A DNA stretch of 64,000 nucleotides from an uncultured Eubacteriales bacterium (lineage in GTDB: Bacteria; Bacillota; Clostridia; Lachnospirales; Lachnospiraceae). The position numbers were made by a program, and so were the translations under genes. Of the stretch, positions 1 to 8,289 are shown piece by piece. The first letter of the stretch is position 1. Each line of letters begins with the position of its first letter. The notes below the pieces were generated by a model. It saw only the letters and a list, made by a program, of their open reading frames with translations, did not search any database and had not been told where the DNA came from. The stretch covers positions 124,001 through 188,000 of the forward strand of contig CASDTX010000025.1 of NCBI GenBank assembly GCA_949283695.1. Direction: 5' to 3'.

Positions 1-950
1 TGCTGAAACTTAGTAATATTCTGATGGCAGCAGGCCTGATGGGATTTGCTTTTGTAGAGAATGTTCCGCTTCTTATCCTGTTCCGCATTATCAACGGGGT
101 CGGATTCGCAGTCAGCAATACGGTTCAGATCAGCATGGCGGCCAGATGGATTCCGGATGAAAGAATCGGAGAGGGGATCGGATATATTGGGATGGCTACT
201 GTCATGGGATCTGCGGTCGCCCCGGCCATCGGGATATGGCTGGGAGAACGGTACGGCATGCGTATGTCGTTCCTTTCCGCTGCCTTGATGGCGGCAGCAG
301 CTTTCGGGCTCGCCTATCTGCTGAAGACAGCGGATCCGGTCCGGGAAACAGCTGATAAGAAGCTTTCTTTCCATGATTTTTTTGCGGGAGAGGCTGTCCC
401 ATTTACCATAGTTTACGGGACATTTTCCTTTGTCAGCGGGATTATTTCCTCGTACCTGGTACTGTATGCACAAGAAATGGGAATCGAGAATATCGGGATC
501 TATTTTACAGTGTATGCGCTGATCCTGGTTTTCGTCAGGCCATTGTCAGGGAAGATTATGGACAGGTACGGGCTGGCATATACGGTGTTCCCGGGGATTA
601 TTCTGACGATATGCTCCATGTTTCTTCTGGGGAGAAGTTCTACGGTTCTGCTGATTCTTGTATCCTGTGTCCTGCGCGCAGCAGGCCAGGGGGCGGCTCA
701 GCCGTCTCTGCAGGCAGGATGTATCCGGAGGGCAGGCAGAGAACGCAGCGGCGTGGCAACGGGGACATATTATCTGGGCGGCGATATCGCGCATGGGGCA
801 GGTCCCATGTTCGGCGGCTGGCTGCTTGGTATGATGTCCGGCGGCAGAGCATACTGCCTGCTCTTTGACAGCTGCGGCGTCCTTCTGGCAGCCGGCTTGA
901 TTTATTTTATCATCATGATGAAGAGACAGAAAGCGTTCCGCGCAGAATAG
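1..950 (+). CDS. MFS transporter, C-terminal part (5' end outside window)
   Basis: The reading frame is open from the first bases of the window, so the gene starts upstream and the ATG at 24 is internal. About 315 residues are visible, against roughly 390-420 for a complete major facilitator. The visible part is a run of hydrophobic segments with short charged loops, including a GERYG loop and a GKIMDRYGL loop that resembles the conserved MFS loop between paired helices. This suggests a drug or metabolite efflux permease of the inner membrane. The substrate cannot be read from the sequence. It converges on the response regulator gene, and the hairpin repeat at 961-1012 lies between them. Confidence 0.85.
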   Translation, partial: LKLSNILMAAGLMGFAFVENVPLLILFRIINGVGFAVSNTVQISMAARWIPDERIGEGIGYIGMATVMGSAVAPAIGIWLGERYGMRMSFLSAALMAAAAFGLAYLLKTADPVRETADKKLSFHDFFAGEAVPFTIVYGTFSFVSGIISSYLVLYAQEMGIENIGIYFTVYALILVFVRPLSGKIMDRYGLAYTVFPGIILTICSMFLLGRSSTVLLILVSCVLRAAGQGAAQPSLQAGCIRRAGRERSGVATGTYYLGGDIAHGAGPMFGGWLLGMMSGGRAYCLLFDSCGVLLAAGLIYFIIMMKRQKAFRAE

Positions 951-960
951 AGAACAATCC

Positions 961-1012
961 AAGCGCCCGTGTGCAAGGATCCTACGCCCGTTTGCCTTGT
1001 ACACGGACGCTA
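961..1012. repeat. Dispersed hairpin repeat, short-loop copy (copy 1)
   Basis: The left arm 961-978 (aagcgcccgtgtgcaagg) pairs with the right arm 995-1012 (ccttgtacacggacgcta), with a 16-nt loop. The arms match the family seen at 16358, 23705, 23871 and 62275. The minus-strand response regulator uses the TAG in this arm (1010-1012) as its stop codon. The element sits between convergent genes, so it may also act as a bidirectional terminator, but no strong T-run follows it. Confidence 0.75.
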
Positions 1013-2605
1013 TCTTCGTGCCTGATGATGCTCCCGGTATAATGTGGGCGTGGTATCCGTCAATTTCTTAAACAGCTGTGTGAAGTGGGAGAAGTTACTG
1101 TACCCCACTTCCAGCGCAATCATGCTTACAGACAGATTGGAATTCTCCAGCAAATCTTTGGCGACTTCTATTTTCTTCAGTAAAATATAATCTTTAATAT
1201 TCATTCCGGTAGACTTTTTAAACAGTTTTGTAAAGTACTCCGGGGAGTGGTGGACGTAGTCGGCCACTTCCTTTACGGTGATATTTTTCGAGATATTTGA
1301 CATGATCCATGTCTTTGCCAGTTCCACATTATCTGTATCCAGAGTAACCCGATCCAGGTTCCCCATCGATTCAATCACATAAATAACTGCCCTTTTTAAA
1401 GCGGAAATGCTCTTAAAAGCATCCATATACTCAGAATAGGTATAATCCTCTGAGAACAGATCTTCAGTCTGAAGCTGGTTGTCGTATAGATATCGGAAGA
1501 ATATCTGTGTCAGGTTTTGATGGAGCGTGCAGAGGCTTCGGAAATTACTTCCCCCGGCATGCTCAGCTGCGTCGAGATAATCGATGATTTCCTTCAGAGC
1601 GATATTTTTATGACCGGAGCAGATCATTTTCTCCCAGCGGCCAATCTTATAGGGAAGATCGTCAGAAGAAGAGGCAGCTGCCGGGGTCTCCGAGCAGAAA
1701 TAAAGGCCCGGTTTCTGGGCGACATTGTCATCGATAAAAGCATGATTATGCAGGACTTCTTCCCGAAGTCTGGTAAATTCCGCAATCCGGCCCACATAGC
1801 ATGAAATCTGCGGGGAGACAGCGTGGGCCACATAGTCATAAAAGCGCTGATAATGCTCCGGACCGCAGAGGGACAGGGTATCTGTATCTGAAAATAATAG
1901 GATTACAAATGTTTTATACCGGTTGAGTGTGATGAGCGGATGTATGCCCTCCGGGAGACCGGATTGCTCCAGCGCCGCGATAAATACTTTCTTGATCTCG
2001 TGGGTGGAGGGACAGTCTGTATTGGCCTGCCGGAACGGATAGAGATCGATCATGACAAGCTGAATCTGGGAGTCTGTGCGGAGGGAATATCCGATGCTGT
2101 TTAAATAGGACATGGCTTCCTCTACATTCCTTTTGTGGGAGGAATACAGACTGTACACGATTCGGTCTAAATACTGCAGTTCATTCGTCAGGTACAGTTT
2201 CCCATAATCGCTGAGCAGGGCGGATCGTTGATCTTGATTGATCCTGCGGACCGCACGCTTGAGGCTGGCGTATATTTCATCAAGAGGAGCAGGCTGTACA
2301 ATATAGTCAAAGCACCCGAGCTTCACACTCTGCTGGGCATAAGAGAAGTCTGCATGGCATGTGAGGAGAAGTCTTAAGGTAGACGGAGATTCCCGCAATG
2401 CCCATTTATTCAGTTCGAGCCCGTTTTCTTCCGGCATTTCGATATCACACAGGAGGATATCCACCGTATGCTCGGACATGATCTGCTTCGCCTGCAGGGC
2501 GCTGGATGCACTGAAGACGGCATCAATGCCCAAAGACTTGAAATCAATACAGGAAATAAGACTGTTTACAACCGATAGTTGATCATCCACAATTAAAATC
2601 GTCAT
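1010..2605 (-). CDS. YesN-like response regulator, REC plus AraC-type HTH
   Basis: This is a 531-residue transcription factor paired with the histidine kinase 9 bp upstream. An N-terminal receiver domain has acidic residues D7/D8 and the probable phospho-acceptor D54 in LLCDIEMP. The switch Thr lies in LLLTCHADF. The usual KP motif reads VQP, so the conserved Lys appears to be Gln. A long middle region follows, and the last ~100 residues form a double helix-turn-helix AraC domain (ITVKEVADYV, MIALEVGYSN). Proteins of this layout normally activate sugar ABC transporter or glycoside hydrolase genes. The sugar permeases at 11.6-13.4 kb are plausible targets, but this is inference. Confidence 0.92.
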   Translation of the reverse strand: MTILIVDDQLSVVNSLISCIDFKSLGIDAVFSASSALQAKQIMSEHTVDILLCDIEMPEENGLELNKWALRESPSTLRLLLTCHADFSYAQQSVKLGCFDYIVQPAPLDEIYASLKRAVRRINQDQRSALLSDYGKLYLTNELQYLDRIVYSLYSSHKRNVEEAMSYLNSIGYSLRTDSQIQLVMIDLYPFRQANTDCPSTHEIKKVFIAALEQSGLPEGIHPLITLNRYKTFVILLFSDTDTLSLCGPEHYQRFYDYVAHAVSPQISCYVGRIAEFTRLREEVLHNHAFIDDNVAQKPGLYFCSETPAAASSSDDLPYKIGRWEKMICSGHKNIALKEIIDYLDAAEHAGGSNFRSLCTLHQNLTQIFFRYLYDNQLQTEDLFSEDYTYSEYMDAFKSISALKRAVIYVIESMGNLDRVTLDTDNVELAKTWIMSNISKNITVKEVADYVHHSPEYFTKLFKKSTGMNIKDYILLKKIEVAKDLLENSNLSVSMIALEVGYSNFSHFTQLFKKLTDTTPTLYREHHQARR

Positions 2606-2614
2606 GACTACCTC

Positions 2615-4315
2615 CTAGCTGTGCTGTATGGGAAGATATATGAGAACACATGCGCCTCCGGAGCTATGATTGAAAAAGCTGATTTCATAGTCCGAATGAT
2701 AAATCAGCTGCATGCGGTGCTTTAAGTTTCGGATGCCGACTTGGAAACTTGTATAAGAGCAGTCGGGCTTGTCATTGAGACTTTGCAGAATCTCTGGATC
2801 GTATCCGCGTCCGTTATCCCGGAGCATGATGCGCATCTGATGCCGTCCTTCGATCATCAGGGAATCAATGCGTATGAAAAAGTGCAGCAGTTTATTTGAG
2901 TTCCTGCTGTGCTTGTAGGAATTCTCCAGAAAGGTCTGTATCAGCAGCGGCGGTACCAGGCAGTCCAGCAGAGATTCATCGATATTGCGGTCAATAAACA
3001 CAGGCGTCTCCAGGTCGAGAGAGATAATACTGTAGTAATCTGTGATCTCGTCCAGTTCCGCTCTGAGCGGGACAAGGGAGAATGTGTCATGGAAAATAAA
3101 GCGCAGGTGATTGGAAAAGGAGAAGATCATTAATTTCATCTGATCATATTTCCCGTTTTCTAACATATTATACAGGCTTTTCAGGCAGTTGATAAAAAAG
3201 TGAGAGCGGGTCTGAAGCTGATAATACTGCAGCATGGCATGTTCCTTCTCATGCTCCTGATACAAGGAACTCAGTTCCAGGTGGATCTTCTGTTCGACAA
3301 GATCTTCCAGGGCAGAGGAGATCTGGTCCAGTTCTTCGATTGAAGTCGTCTCAAAGCGACAGGCGTGGCTGCTTCTCAGGCCGCTTGTGGCGCGGATAAT
3401 CTGATTCAGCGGATAGAGAAGGCTTTTCTTATAGAACACATAGAGTGCGATAAGAAACGCAATCAATAACACAAATAAAGCAAAAAGCGGAATGACAGCA
3501 GGATGGGAGCCGGACAAAAATGGAGCCGGCTGCAGGATACTGCAGAGAGAGAGCGGCAGATTTAAAATGGGGGACGAAGCTGTAATATATCCGGGGAAGA
3601 TCTGGTCGTCGGATGAATTCCCGGACCGGGTTAATGCAGAGGGAGAAAGTCCTGCATTCTGAAAGAAATCCTCGTTCGTGAGAACTGCGTCATCCGTATA
3701 AAAAGCATATTCCGGATACAGGTCGGTGGAAGAAGTGGATTGCCCCACGATCATTTTATTCAGATCGATCATAGCTCCGATCACAAGCCCGTTCTTCTGG
3801 TAGTGATACAGGATCAGAGAGTAATCTTCGTCCTGGCAGATATTCCACACGCCGGAGAAGGCGTTTTCAGAAGACCGCCAGTAATCTCTGGCGAAATCAG
3901 CCAATTTCAGACAGCTCTTATCAAACGTAAAAGCAGAGCCAAACTGATAAAAAGAGAGCGAGTCAGAAGCATTAAAAATAAACAATGCTCCGGCGGACGG
4001 GACCGTTGAAGCGAGCATACGATTCAGTTCATACTGAGCAGAAAGCTGCTGGTCAATCCTGGCTGATGGAGAGGAAAGCAGCTGGAAATTATAGTCGTCA
4101 GAGTAGACAGACTGGCAGAAAGAAGACAATTTGTCCATCTGTGACGTCAGATCGTATACATATAATTCCAGGGTGCCTTTGTTATAACTTTGCAGCTGGT
4201 TTCTGTAAGAGGATGTCAGGGCATATATAAGCAGTGCCAGAATAGCGGCTACGAAGCCGATAAGCATAACAAAGCTTAACGCTAAAATTCTGTATAAGGA
4301 TCGTTTCTTTTTCAT
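2615..4315 (-). CDS. YesM-like sensor histidine kinase
   Basis: This membrane sensor kinase has one N-terminal transmembrane helix, an extracytoplasmic sensor region of ~240 residues, a second transmembrane helix, a HAMP-like linker and a His_kinase/HATPase pair. The phospho-acceptor region reads RSHFFINCLKSL where the family usually has NPHFLYN. The N-box is FLENSYKH and the G-box is LRDNGRGYDPE. An ATG at 4327 is possible, but the ATG at 4315 has a GGAGG ribosome binding site 5 bases upstream and is preferred (566 residues). It forms an operon with the LacI gene before it (15-bp gap) and the response regulator after it. Confidence 0.92.
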   Translation of the reverse strand: MKKKRSLYRILALSFVMLIGFVAAILALLIYALTSSYRNQLQSYNKGTLELYVYDLTSQMDKLSSFCQSVYSDDYNFQLLSSPSARIDQQLSAQYELNRMLASTVPSAGALFIFNASDSLSFYQFGSAFTFDKSCLKLADFARDYWRSSENAFSGVWNICQDEDYSLILYHYQKNGLVIGAMIDLNKMIVGQSTSSTDLYPEYAFYTDDAVLTNEDFFQNAGLSPSALTRSGNSSDDQIFPGYITASSPILNLPLSLCSILQPAPFLSGSHPAVIPLFALFVLLIAFLIALYVFYKKSLLYPLNQIIRATSGLRSSHACRFETTSIEELDQISSALEDLVEQKIHLELSSLYQEHEKEHAMLQYYQLQTRSHFFINCLKSLYNMLENGKYDQMKLMIFSFSNHLRFIFHDTFSLVPLRAELDEITDYYSIISLDLETPVFIDRNIDESLLDCLVPPLLIQTFLENSYKHSRNSNKLLHFFIRIDSLMIEGRHQMRIMLRDNGRGYDPEILQSLNDKPDCSYTSFQVGIRNLKHRMQLIYHSDYEISFFNHSSGGACVLIYLPIQHS

Positions 4316-4330
4316 TTCGGCCTCCATGTA

Positions 4331-5380
4331 CTACAGCAGATTCGGATAAGGGGCAAAGGGACGCCTTAAATTTTCAGCAACTTTTATTTCAATATCAGTA
4401 AGATAACAGCTGGATGTCGGTTTGATATCCAGGGCAAAGTACCGGAACAGGATGTCCAGAGGGAGTTCGCCCAGAATCCATGGCTGCTGCGTAATGAGAA
4501 AGGAAACCCGGCCCTGTCTTAAATCTTCCTGGAACAGGCTCACCCGATCGTATACAACCGTATGGATTCTCCGGTTTGATTCCTGAACTGCCTTCACTCC
4601 TCCTCTGACCCCCAGATCGTTTAAGAATAGAAGTCTGATATCAGGATTGGCGGCAAGCAGAGCGGAAACCGTATGATAGGAATCCGTATCTGTCTCCTTA
4701 CAGACGGCAGTATCTGCAATTCGGATTTCCGGATAGTCGGCAAGCAGTTTATCAATACAGGCTTTGGCGCGCTCCGGATGAGACTGGGCGATCCTCTCAC
4801 CTGAGACCACCGCGGCGGCGCTCTGGCCGAATCCGCTGAGCAGCCCGAGAATATTGCCGGCTACCCGCCCGCACTCTCTGTAATTACTGCCCACATAGGC
4901 CAGACGTTTGGAATTCTCGACATCGGAATTATAAGTGACGGTCATAATCCCTTTGCGGTATAAGCTGTCAATCATCTCAATCATATCCGGATGATCCGGC
5001 GGGGAGATAACAATACCGCAGACACCGGCGGAAGCCAGCTCCTTCATGGCATTGATTTGACTGTCTATATCATGGAAAGGAACGTGCACTTTCATCAGCT
5101 CTACGCCATATTCTGTGAGTTCTTTGGATTTTCGGTCAATTCCGTTCTCAATCGAATCGAATAACACAATGTCTGAGTACAGTATGACACCGAATTTCAG
5201 GGCTTTCTTCCTGGCGGCGAGGGAGCGTCCTGCGATGTTTGGAGAGTAGTTGAGAGAATTGGCAATCCGGCGGACCTTTTCCGCTGTTTTGGGGCTGACC
5301 CCGCCTCTGTTATTGAGTACACGGTCGACGGTGCCCCTGGAGACGCCTGCGATCTGTGCAATTTCATTAATCGTTACCAT
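4331..5380 (-). CDS. LacI-family transcriptional regulator
   Basis: A 349-residue repressor-type protein. The N-terminal LacI helix-turn-helix is VTINEIAQIAGVSRGTVDRV with a hinge around SPNIAGRSLA, and a periplasmic-binding-protein-like sugar sensor domain fills the rest. It is the first gene of an operon with the kinase and response regulator, so one transcript carries two sensory systems. The start has a good ribosome binding site (aggagctgat). The perfect palindrome at 5514-5535 in the divergent promoter region toward the esterase is its probable operator. The effector is unknown. Confidence 0.9.
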   Translation of the reverse strand: MVTINEIAQIAGVSRGTVDRVLNNRGGVSPKTAEKVRRIANSLNYSPNIAGRSLAARKKALKFGVILYSDIVLFDSIENGIDRKSKELTEYGVELMKVHVPFHDIDSQINAMKELASAGVCGIVISPPDHPDMIEMIDSLYRKGIMTVTYNSDVENSKRLAYVGSNYRECGRVAGNILGLLSGFGQSAAAVVSGERIAQSHPERAKACIDKLLADYPEIRIADTAVCKETDTDSYHTVSALLAANPDIRLLFLNDLGVRGGVKAVQESNRRIHTVVYDRVSLFQEDLRQGRVSFLITQQPWILGELPLDILFRYFALDIKPTSSCYLTDIEIKVAENLRRPFAPYPNLL

Positions 5381-5469
5381 AATATCAGCTCCTGAATATG
5401 ATGGAGAAATTATAGCATTGTTTTAAGAAATTGAAAAGATGCATTTAGATGAAATGAATTGAAAAAATA

Positions 5470-5498
5470 TTGACATAATTAAAAATATCATGTTATAT
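5470..5498 (+). promoter_or_regulatory. Promoter of the esterase gene
   Basis: A TTGACA -35 box at 5470-5475 is followed after exactly 17 bases by TTATAT at 5493-5498. The spacing is ideal and the surroundings are AT-rich. It drives the gene starting at 5566, and the palindromic operator lies just downstream of the -10. Confidence 0.65.
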
Positions 5499-5513
5499 AT
5501 AAATATAAAACAA

Positions 5514-5535
5514 ATTTCGTGCTCGAGCACGAAAT
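5514..5535. promoter_or_regulatory. 22-bp perfect palindrome, probable LacI operator
   Basis: A perfect inverted repeat centred on CTCGAG (inner part cgtgctcgagcacg) begins 16 bases after the -10 box. A repressor bound here would block the start of transcription. LacI operators are palindromes with a central CG, and the regulator at 4331-5380 is divergently transcribed next to it. Confidence 0.7.
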
Positions 5536-5565
5536 GAAAAAAACATAAGAAAGAGGAGGAACAAG

Positions 5566-7221
5566 ATGAGATTAGAGCTGGTGGAATATGAAGACCTGGG
5601 AAGAAGTATGTATGTTGTTTATCCGGAAGGAGAGAGGATCTGCTGCTACGAAAATACGTTGATAACAGTCCTGCGGGAGAATAACACAGAGAGCGATATA
5701 CGTTCGTTTCTTGAAGACGGTGCGTTCAGAACTCTTGCGGACAGCCAGCGCTTTATTATGCTGTTCCCCAATCCGGTGGGGAACAGCTGGAACTGGAATC
5801 TGGAAGAAGACGGTCCGGATGATTTATCAGTGATTGTCGAAATGACGGAACGGTTTCATTATCAGCCGGACATGGAAGATGTAGGAGTCTACCATATTAT
5901 GCATAACGCCCGGTATTTTGCGGGTATCGATACAGGAGCTTCCATGCTGTATACACTTTCGGTCTGCCGGCCGGTCAATATTGCCGGAATATTCGCAGTC
6001 GGCGGAGAGCTGTCTGAACGGGCATTAAAGAGAGCGGCCGGGGCAGCAGTACCGGCGATTCTCGATCATGTGCCGGAACAGGTCCGGGAGCTTTTCATCC
6101 GGCTGAATGCGGCAGAGTGCAGAGAAGGGGGGAGATATTACAGCCAGGTGAATGATGCGCAGACCGTCATTTTAAAGGAGGGAAGCCAAAGAAGCACGGT
6201 GATCGGACCTGCGGAAATTCAATACGCGTGGGAGAATCTCTTTTCCAGAGTATGCCGCTACAACTCCTGCATTCACGGTGAGCCGGGACCGCGGATGGTA
6301 AAGGATCACTATCCATTTCTAGTTCATATCGATGACTGCAGGCTGGGCGATAACGGAGGAATCGGGCACACATGGTTTGAATACATACCAGAGCAGGTCA
6401 AAAACGGCACCGCGGAGCAGGTCCCGCTGCTGATATTTAATCACGGGGGTGCAGATACGCCGGGGAATATCTGCAACACGATTCAGCTTCACGAAACAGC
6501 TGAGAAAGAAAATTTCATCCTGGTATATCCCTGGTGTTCTTCGAAATGGTCCTGGAATCTGAACATGGATGAAGAGAAATATGATGATATCGCATACTTG
6601 AAAGCACTCATTTCATATTTGGAAACGGAGTATCCGATTGATCATACAAGGATATACATCGGCGGCTTTTCAAACGGTTCTGCCATGGCGCAGATTTTCG
6701 CGATGACGAATCCGGAACTGATCGCGGCTGTGTGCGCGGACAATACCGGTTTTATTAAGGACCGGAACGCCAAGCCGTTTGCGGTTGCAGGACAGAAGAA
6801 GCTGCAGTATGATTATCGAATGCCGGTGTGGTATATCTATGGAAGCCGGGACAGGGAATTCCCTGCTGTACGGGGATCCGGCCAGCAGCTGCAGTATGAT
6901 TTCTGGAAATCCTATAACCATATCCCGTGCAAGCCGACACCGTTTATCAGCGATCCAAATACATGCGGCGCGGGAGTGATGGGAGATGTGGTTGAGGAGT
7001 ACTGTCCCAATCCAAGATATCCCGGAAGAAAATATATTACGCACAGGTTCTTTTCGAATGACCCCATCCCGGTTAATTACTATAACTATACGGTTGCTTT
7101 TGGAAAGGGACATGACTGCAATCCCGAAGACGGGCAGCTGGGATGGAAGTATATCCGTCAGTTCCGCAGGATGCCGGACGGCTCTCTGGATTTTGCAGTT
7201 CCTGCTCACACGCATGTTTAA
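5566..7221 (+). CDS. PHB-depolymerase-like alpha/beta-hydrolase (esterase)
   Basis: This 551-residue protein has no signal peptide and is probably cytoplasmic. The C-terminal half is an alpha/beta hydrolase of the LpqC/PHB depolymerase type: oxyanion region LIFNHGGADT, nucleophile S369 in GGFSNGSA, probable acid Asp in YGSRDREFP, and probable base His in GKGHDCNPEDG. The N-terminal ~230 residues contain NSWNWNLEEDGPDD, which echoes SSKWSWNLNMDEE in the C-terminal half, so the protein may consist of two related hydrolase-like halves with only the second active. It probably cleaves ester groups from carbohydrates or hydroxyacids. Ribosome binding site agaggagg. Regulation is probably by the adjacent LacI protein. 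Confidence 0.8.
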   Translation: MRLELVEYEDLGRSMYVVYPEGERICCYENTLITVLRENNTESDIRSFLEDGAFRTLADSQRFIMLFPNPVGNSWNWNLEEDGPDDLSVIVEMTERFHYQPDMEDVGVYHIMHNARYFAGIDTGASMLYTLSVCRPVNIAGIFAVGGELSERALKRAAGAAVPAILDHVPEQVRELFIRLNAAECREGGRYYSQVNDAQTVILKEGSQRSTVIGPAEIQYAWENLFSRVCRYNSCIHGEPGPRMVKDHYPFLVHIDDCRLGDNGGIGHTWFEYIPEQVKNGTAEQVPLLIFNHGGADTPGNICNTIQLHETAEKENFILVYPWCSSKWSWNLNMDEEKYDDIAYLKALISYLETEYPIDHTRIYIGGFSNGSAMAQIFAMTNPELIAAVCADNTGFIKDRNAKPFAVAGQKKLQYDYRMPVWYIYGSRDREFPAVRGSGQQLQYDFWKSYNHIPCKPTPFISDPNTCGAGVMGDVVEEYCPNPRYPGRKYITHRFFSNDPIPVNYYNYTVAFGKGHDCNPEDGQLGWKYIRQFRRMPDGSLDFAVPAHTHV

Positions 7222-7296
7222 ATGCGGCTGCTTTCTGCTTGACAAGGAGACAGTGGCTATGCAAGAATAACAAAAAAAAGAGAGTATGATACAAGT

Positions 7297-8289
7297 ATGG
7301 CTACGATTAAAGATGTTGCGAAGAGAGCCGGGGTATCGATTGCAACAGTATCACGCGTGATGAATGAGCGGGGGCCGATCAGCGCCGGCACACAGAAAAA
7401 AGTACAGAAAGCGATGGAGGATCTGAACTATCAGCCGAATGAGATGGCTCGGGCCCTCCAGAAGAAAGAGAGCCACATCCTGGGCCTGATTGTCCCCCGG
7501 ATCTCTTTCCCCTTCTTTGCCGCTTTGGCGGAATCGGTGGAAGAGGCGTGCCAGGAAAGAGGGTATAAGCTGATGCTCTGCAAGTCAGGAGATGCCGGGC
7601 AGAGAGAGAAGGAGATGCTCAGACTTCTTGCCGCGAACAAGGTGGACGGAATTCTGGTCTGCAGCAGAGTGGGGGATGTTTCGCTGTATACGGAGACAGC
7701 ACTGCCTGTGGTGAGCATTGACCGGGAGATCAGAGGGCTCCCTTTCGTGGCCTGCGATAATGTTGCAGGCGGGAAGATGGCGGCTTCTGCGCTGTATCAG
7801 GCAGGCAGCAGGAAACCGCTGTTTCTGTCGAATCATATCCCTTCTTATATGGCAGCGTCAGGACGGAAAGAAGGATTCTGCACAGAGTGTGCCAGCCTGG
7901 GGATCCCCTGTGAGGTCTATGAAATATCGGAAGGAGAACTGCCGAAAGAATATCGATTTGAAGAATTCGGGAGATTCCTGAAGAATACCGGTGAGATCGA
8001 CGGTGTATTTGTCAATGGAGATCTTTTGGCAGCTAATCTGCTGCATTGGCTGAAAACAGAGAAGAGCAGCTTCTTATCCGATATCCCATATCTGGGCTTT
8101 GACGGGCTGGAAGAAAGCCGTCTGCTGGATATAACGACCATCGCCCAGCCAGTTTCTGAGATGGGGGAATATGCGGTGGAGCTGCTTGTGAGAAAGATTA
8201 GAGGGAAGATCGTACCGGAGCGGTCCCTCCTGCCGGTCAGGCTGATCGAACGCTCCAGTACATCAGGCTCACAATCCCAGGCTCTATGA
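7297..8289 (+). CDS. LacI-family transcriptional regulator
   Basis: A 330-residue LacI/GalR protein. The helix-turn-helix is ATIKDVAKRAGVSIATVSRV with the hinge YQPNEMARALQ, followed by a PBP1-like effector domain (LGLIVPRISFPFFAAL). It lies 75 bp after the esterase and ends in a 6-bp overlap with the convergent sucrose phosphorylase gene. The TAAACGTTT boxes at 9767-9780 and 9836-9849 are typical GalR/LacI operators, so this protein probably controls the phosphorylase and second esterase. Confidence 0.9.
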   Translation: MATIKDVAKRAGVSIATVSRVMNERGPISAGTQKKVQKAMEDLNYQPNEMARALQKKESHILGLIVPRISFPFFAALAESVEEACQERGYKLMLCKSGDAGQREKEMLRLLAANKVDGILVCSRVGDVSLYTETALPVVSIDREIRGLPFVACDNVAGGKMAASALYQAGSRKPLFLSNHIPSYMAASGRKEGFCTECASLGIPCEVYEISEGELPKEYRFEEFGRFLKNTGEIDGVFVNGDLLAANLLHWLKTEKSSFLSDIPYLGFDGLEESRLLDITTIAQPVSEMGEYAVELLVRKIRGKIVPERSLLPVRLIERSSTSGSQSQAL

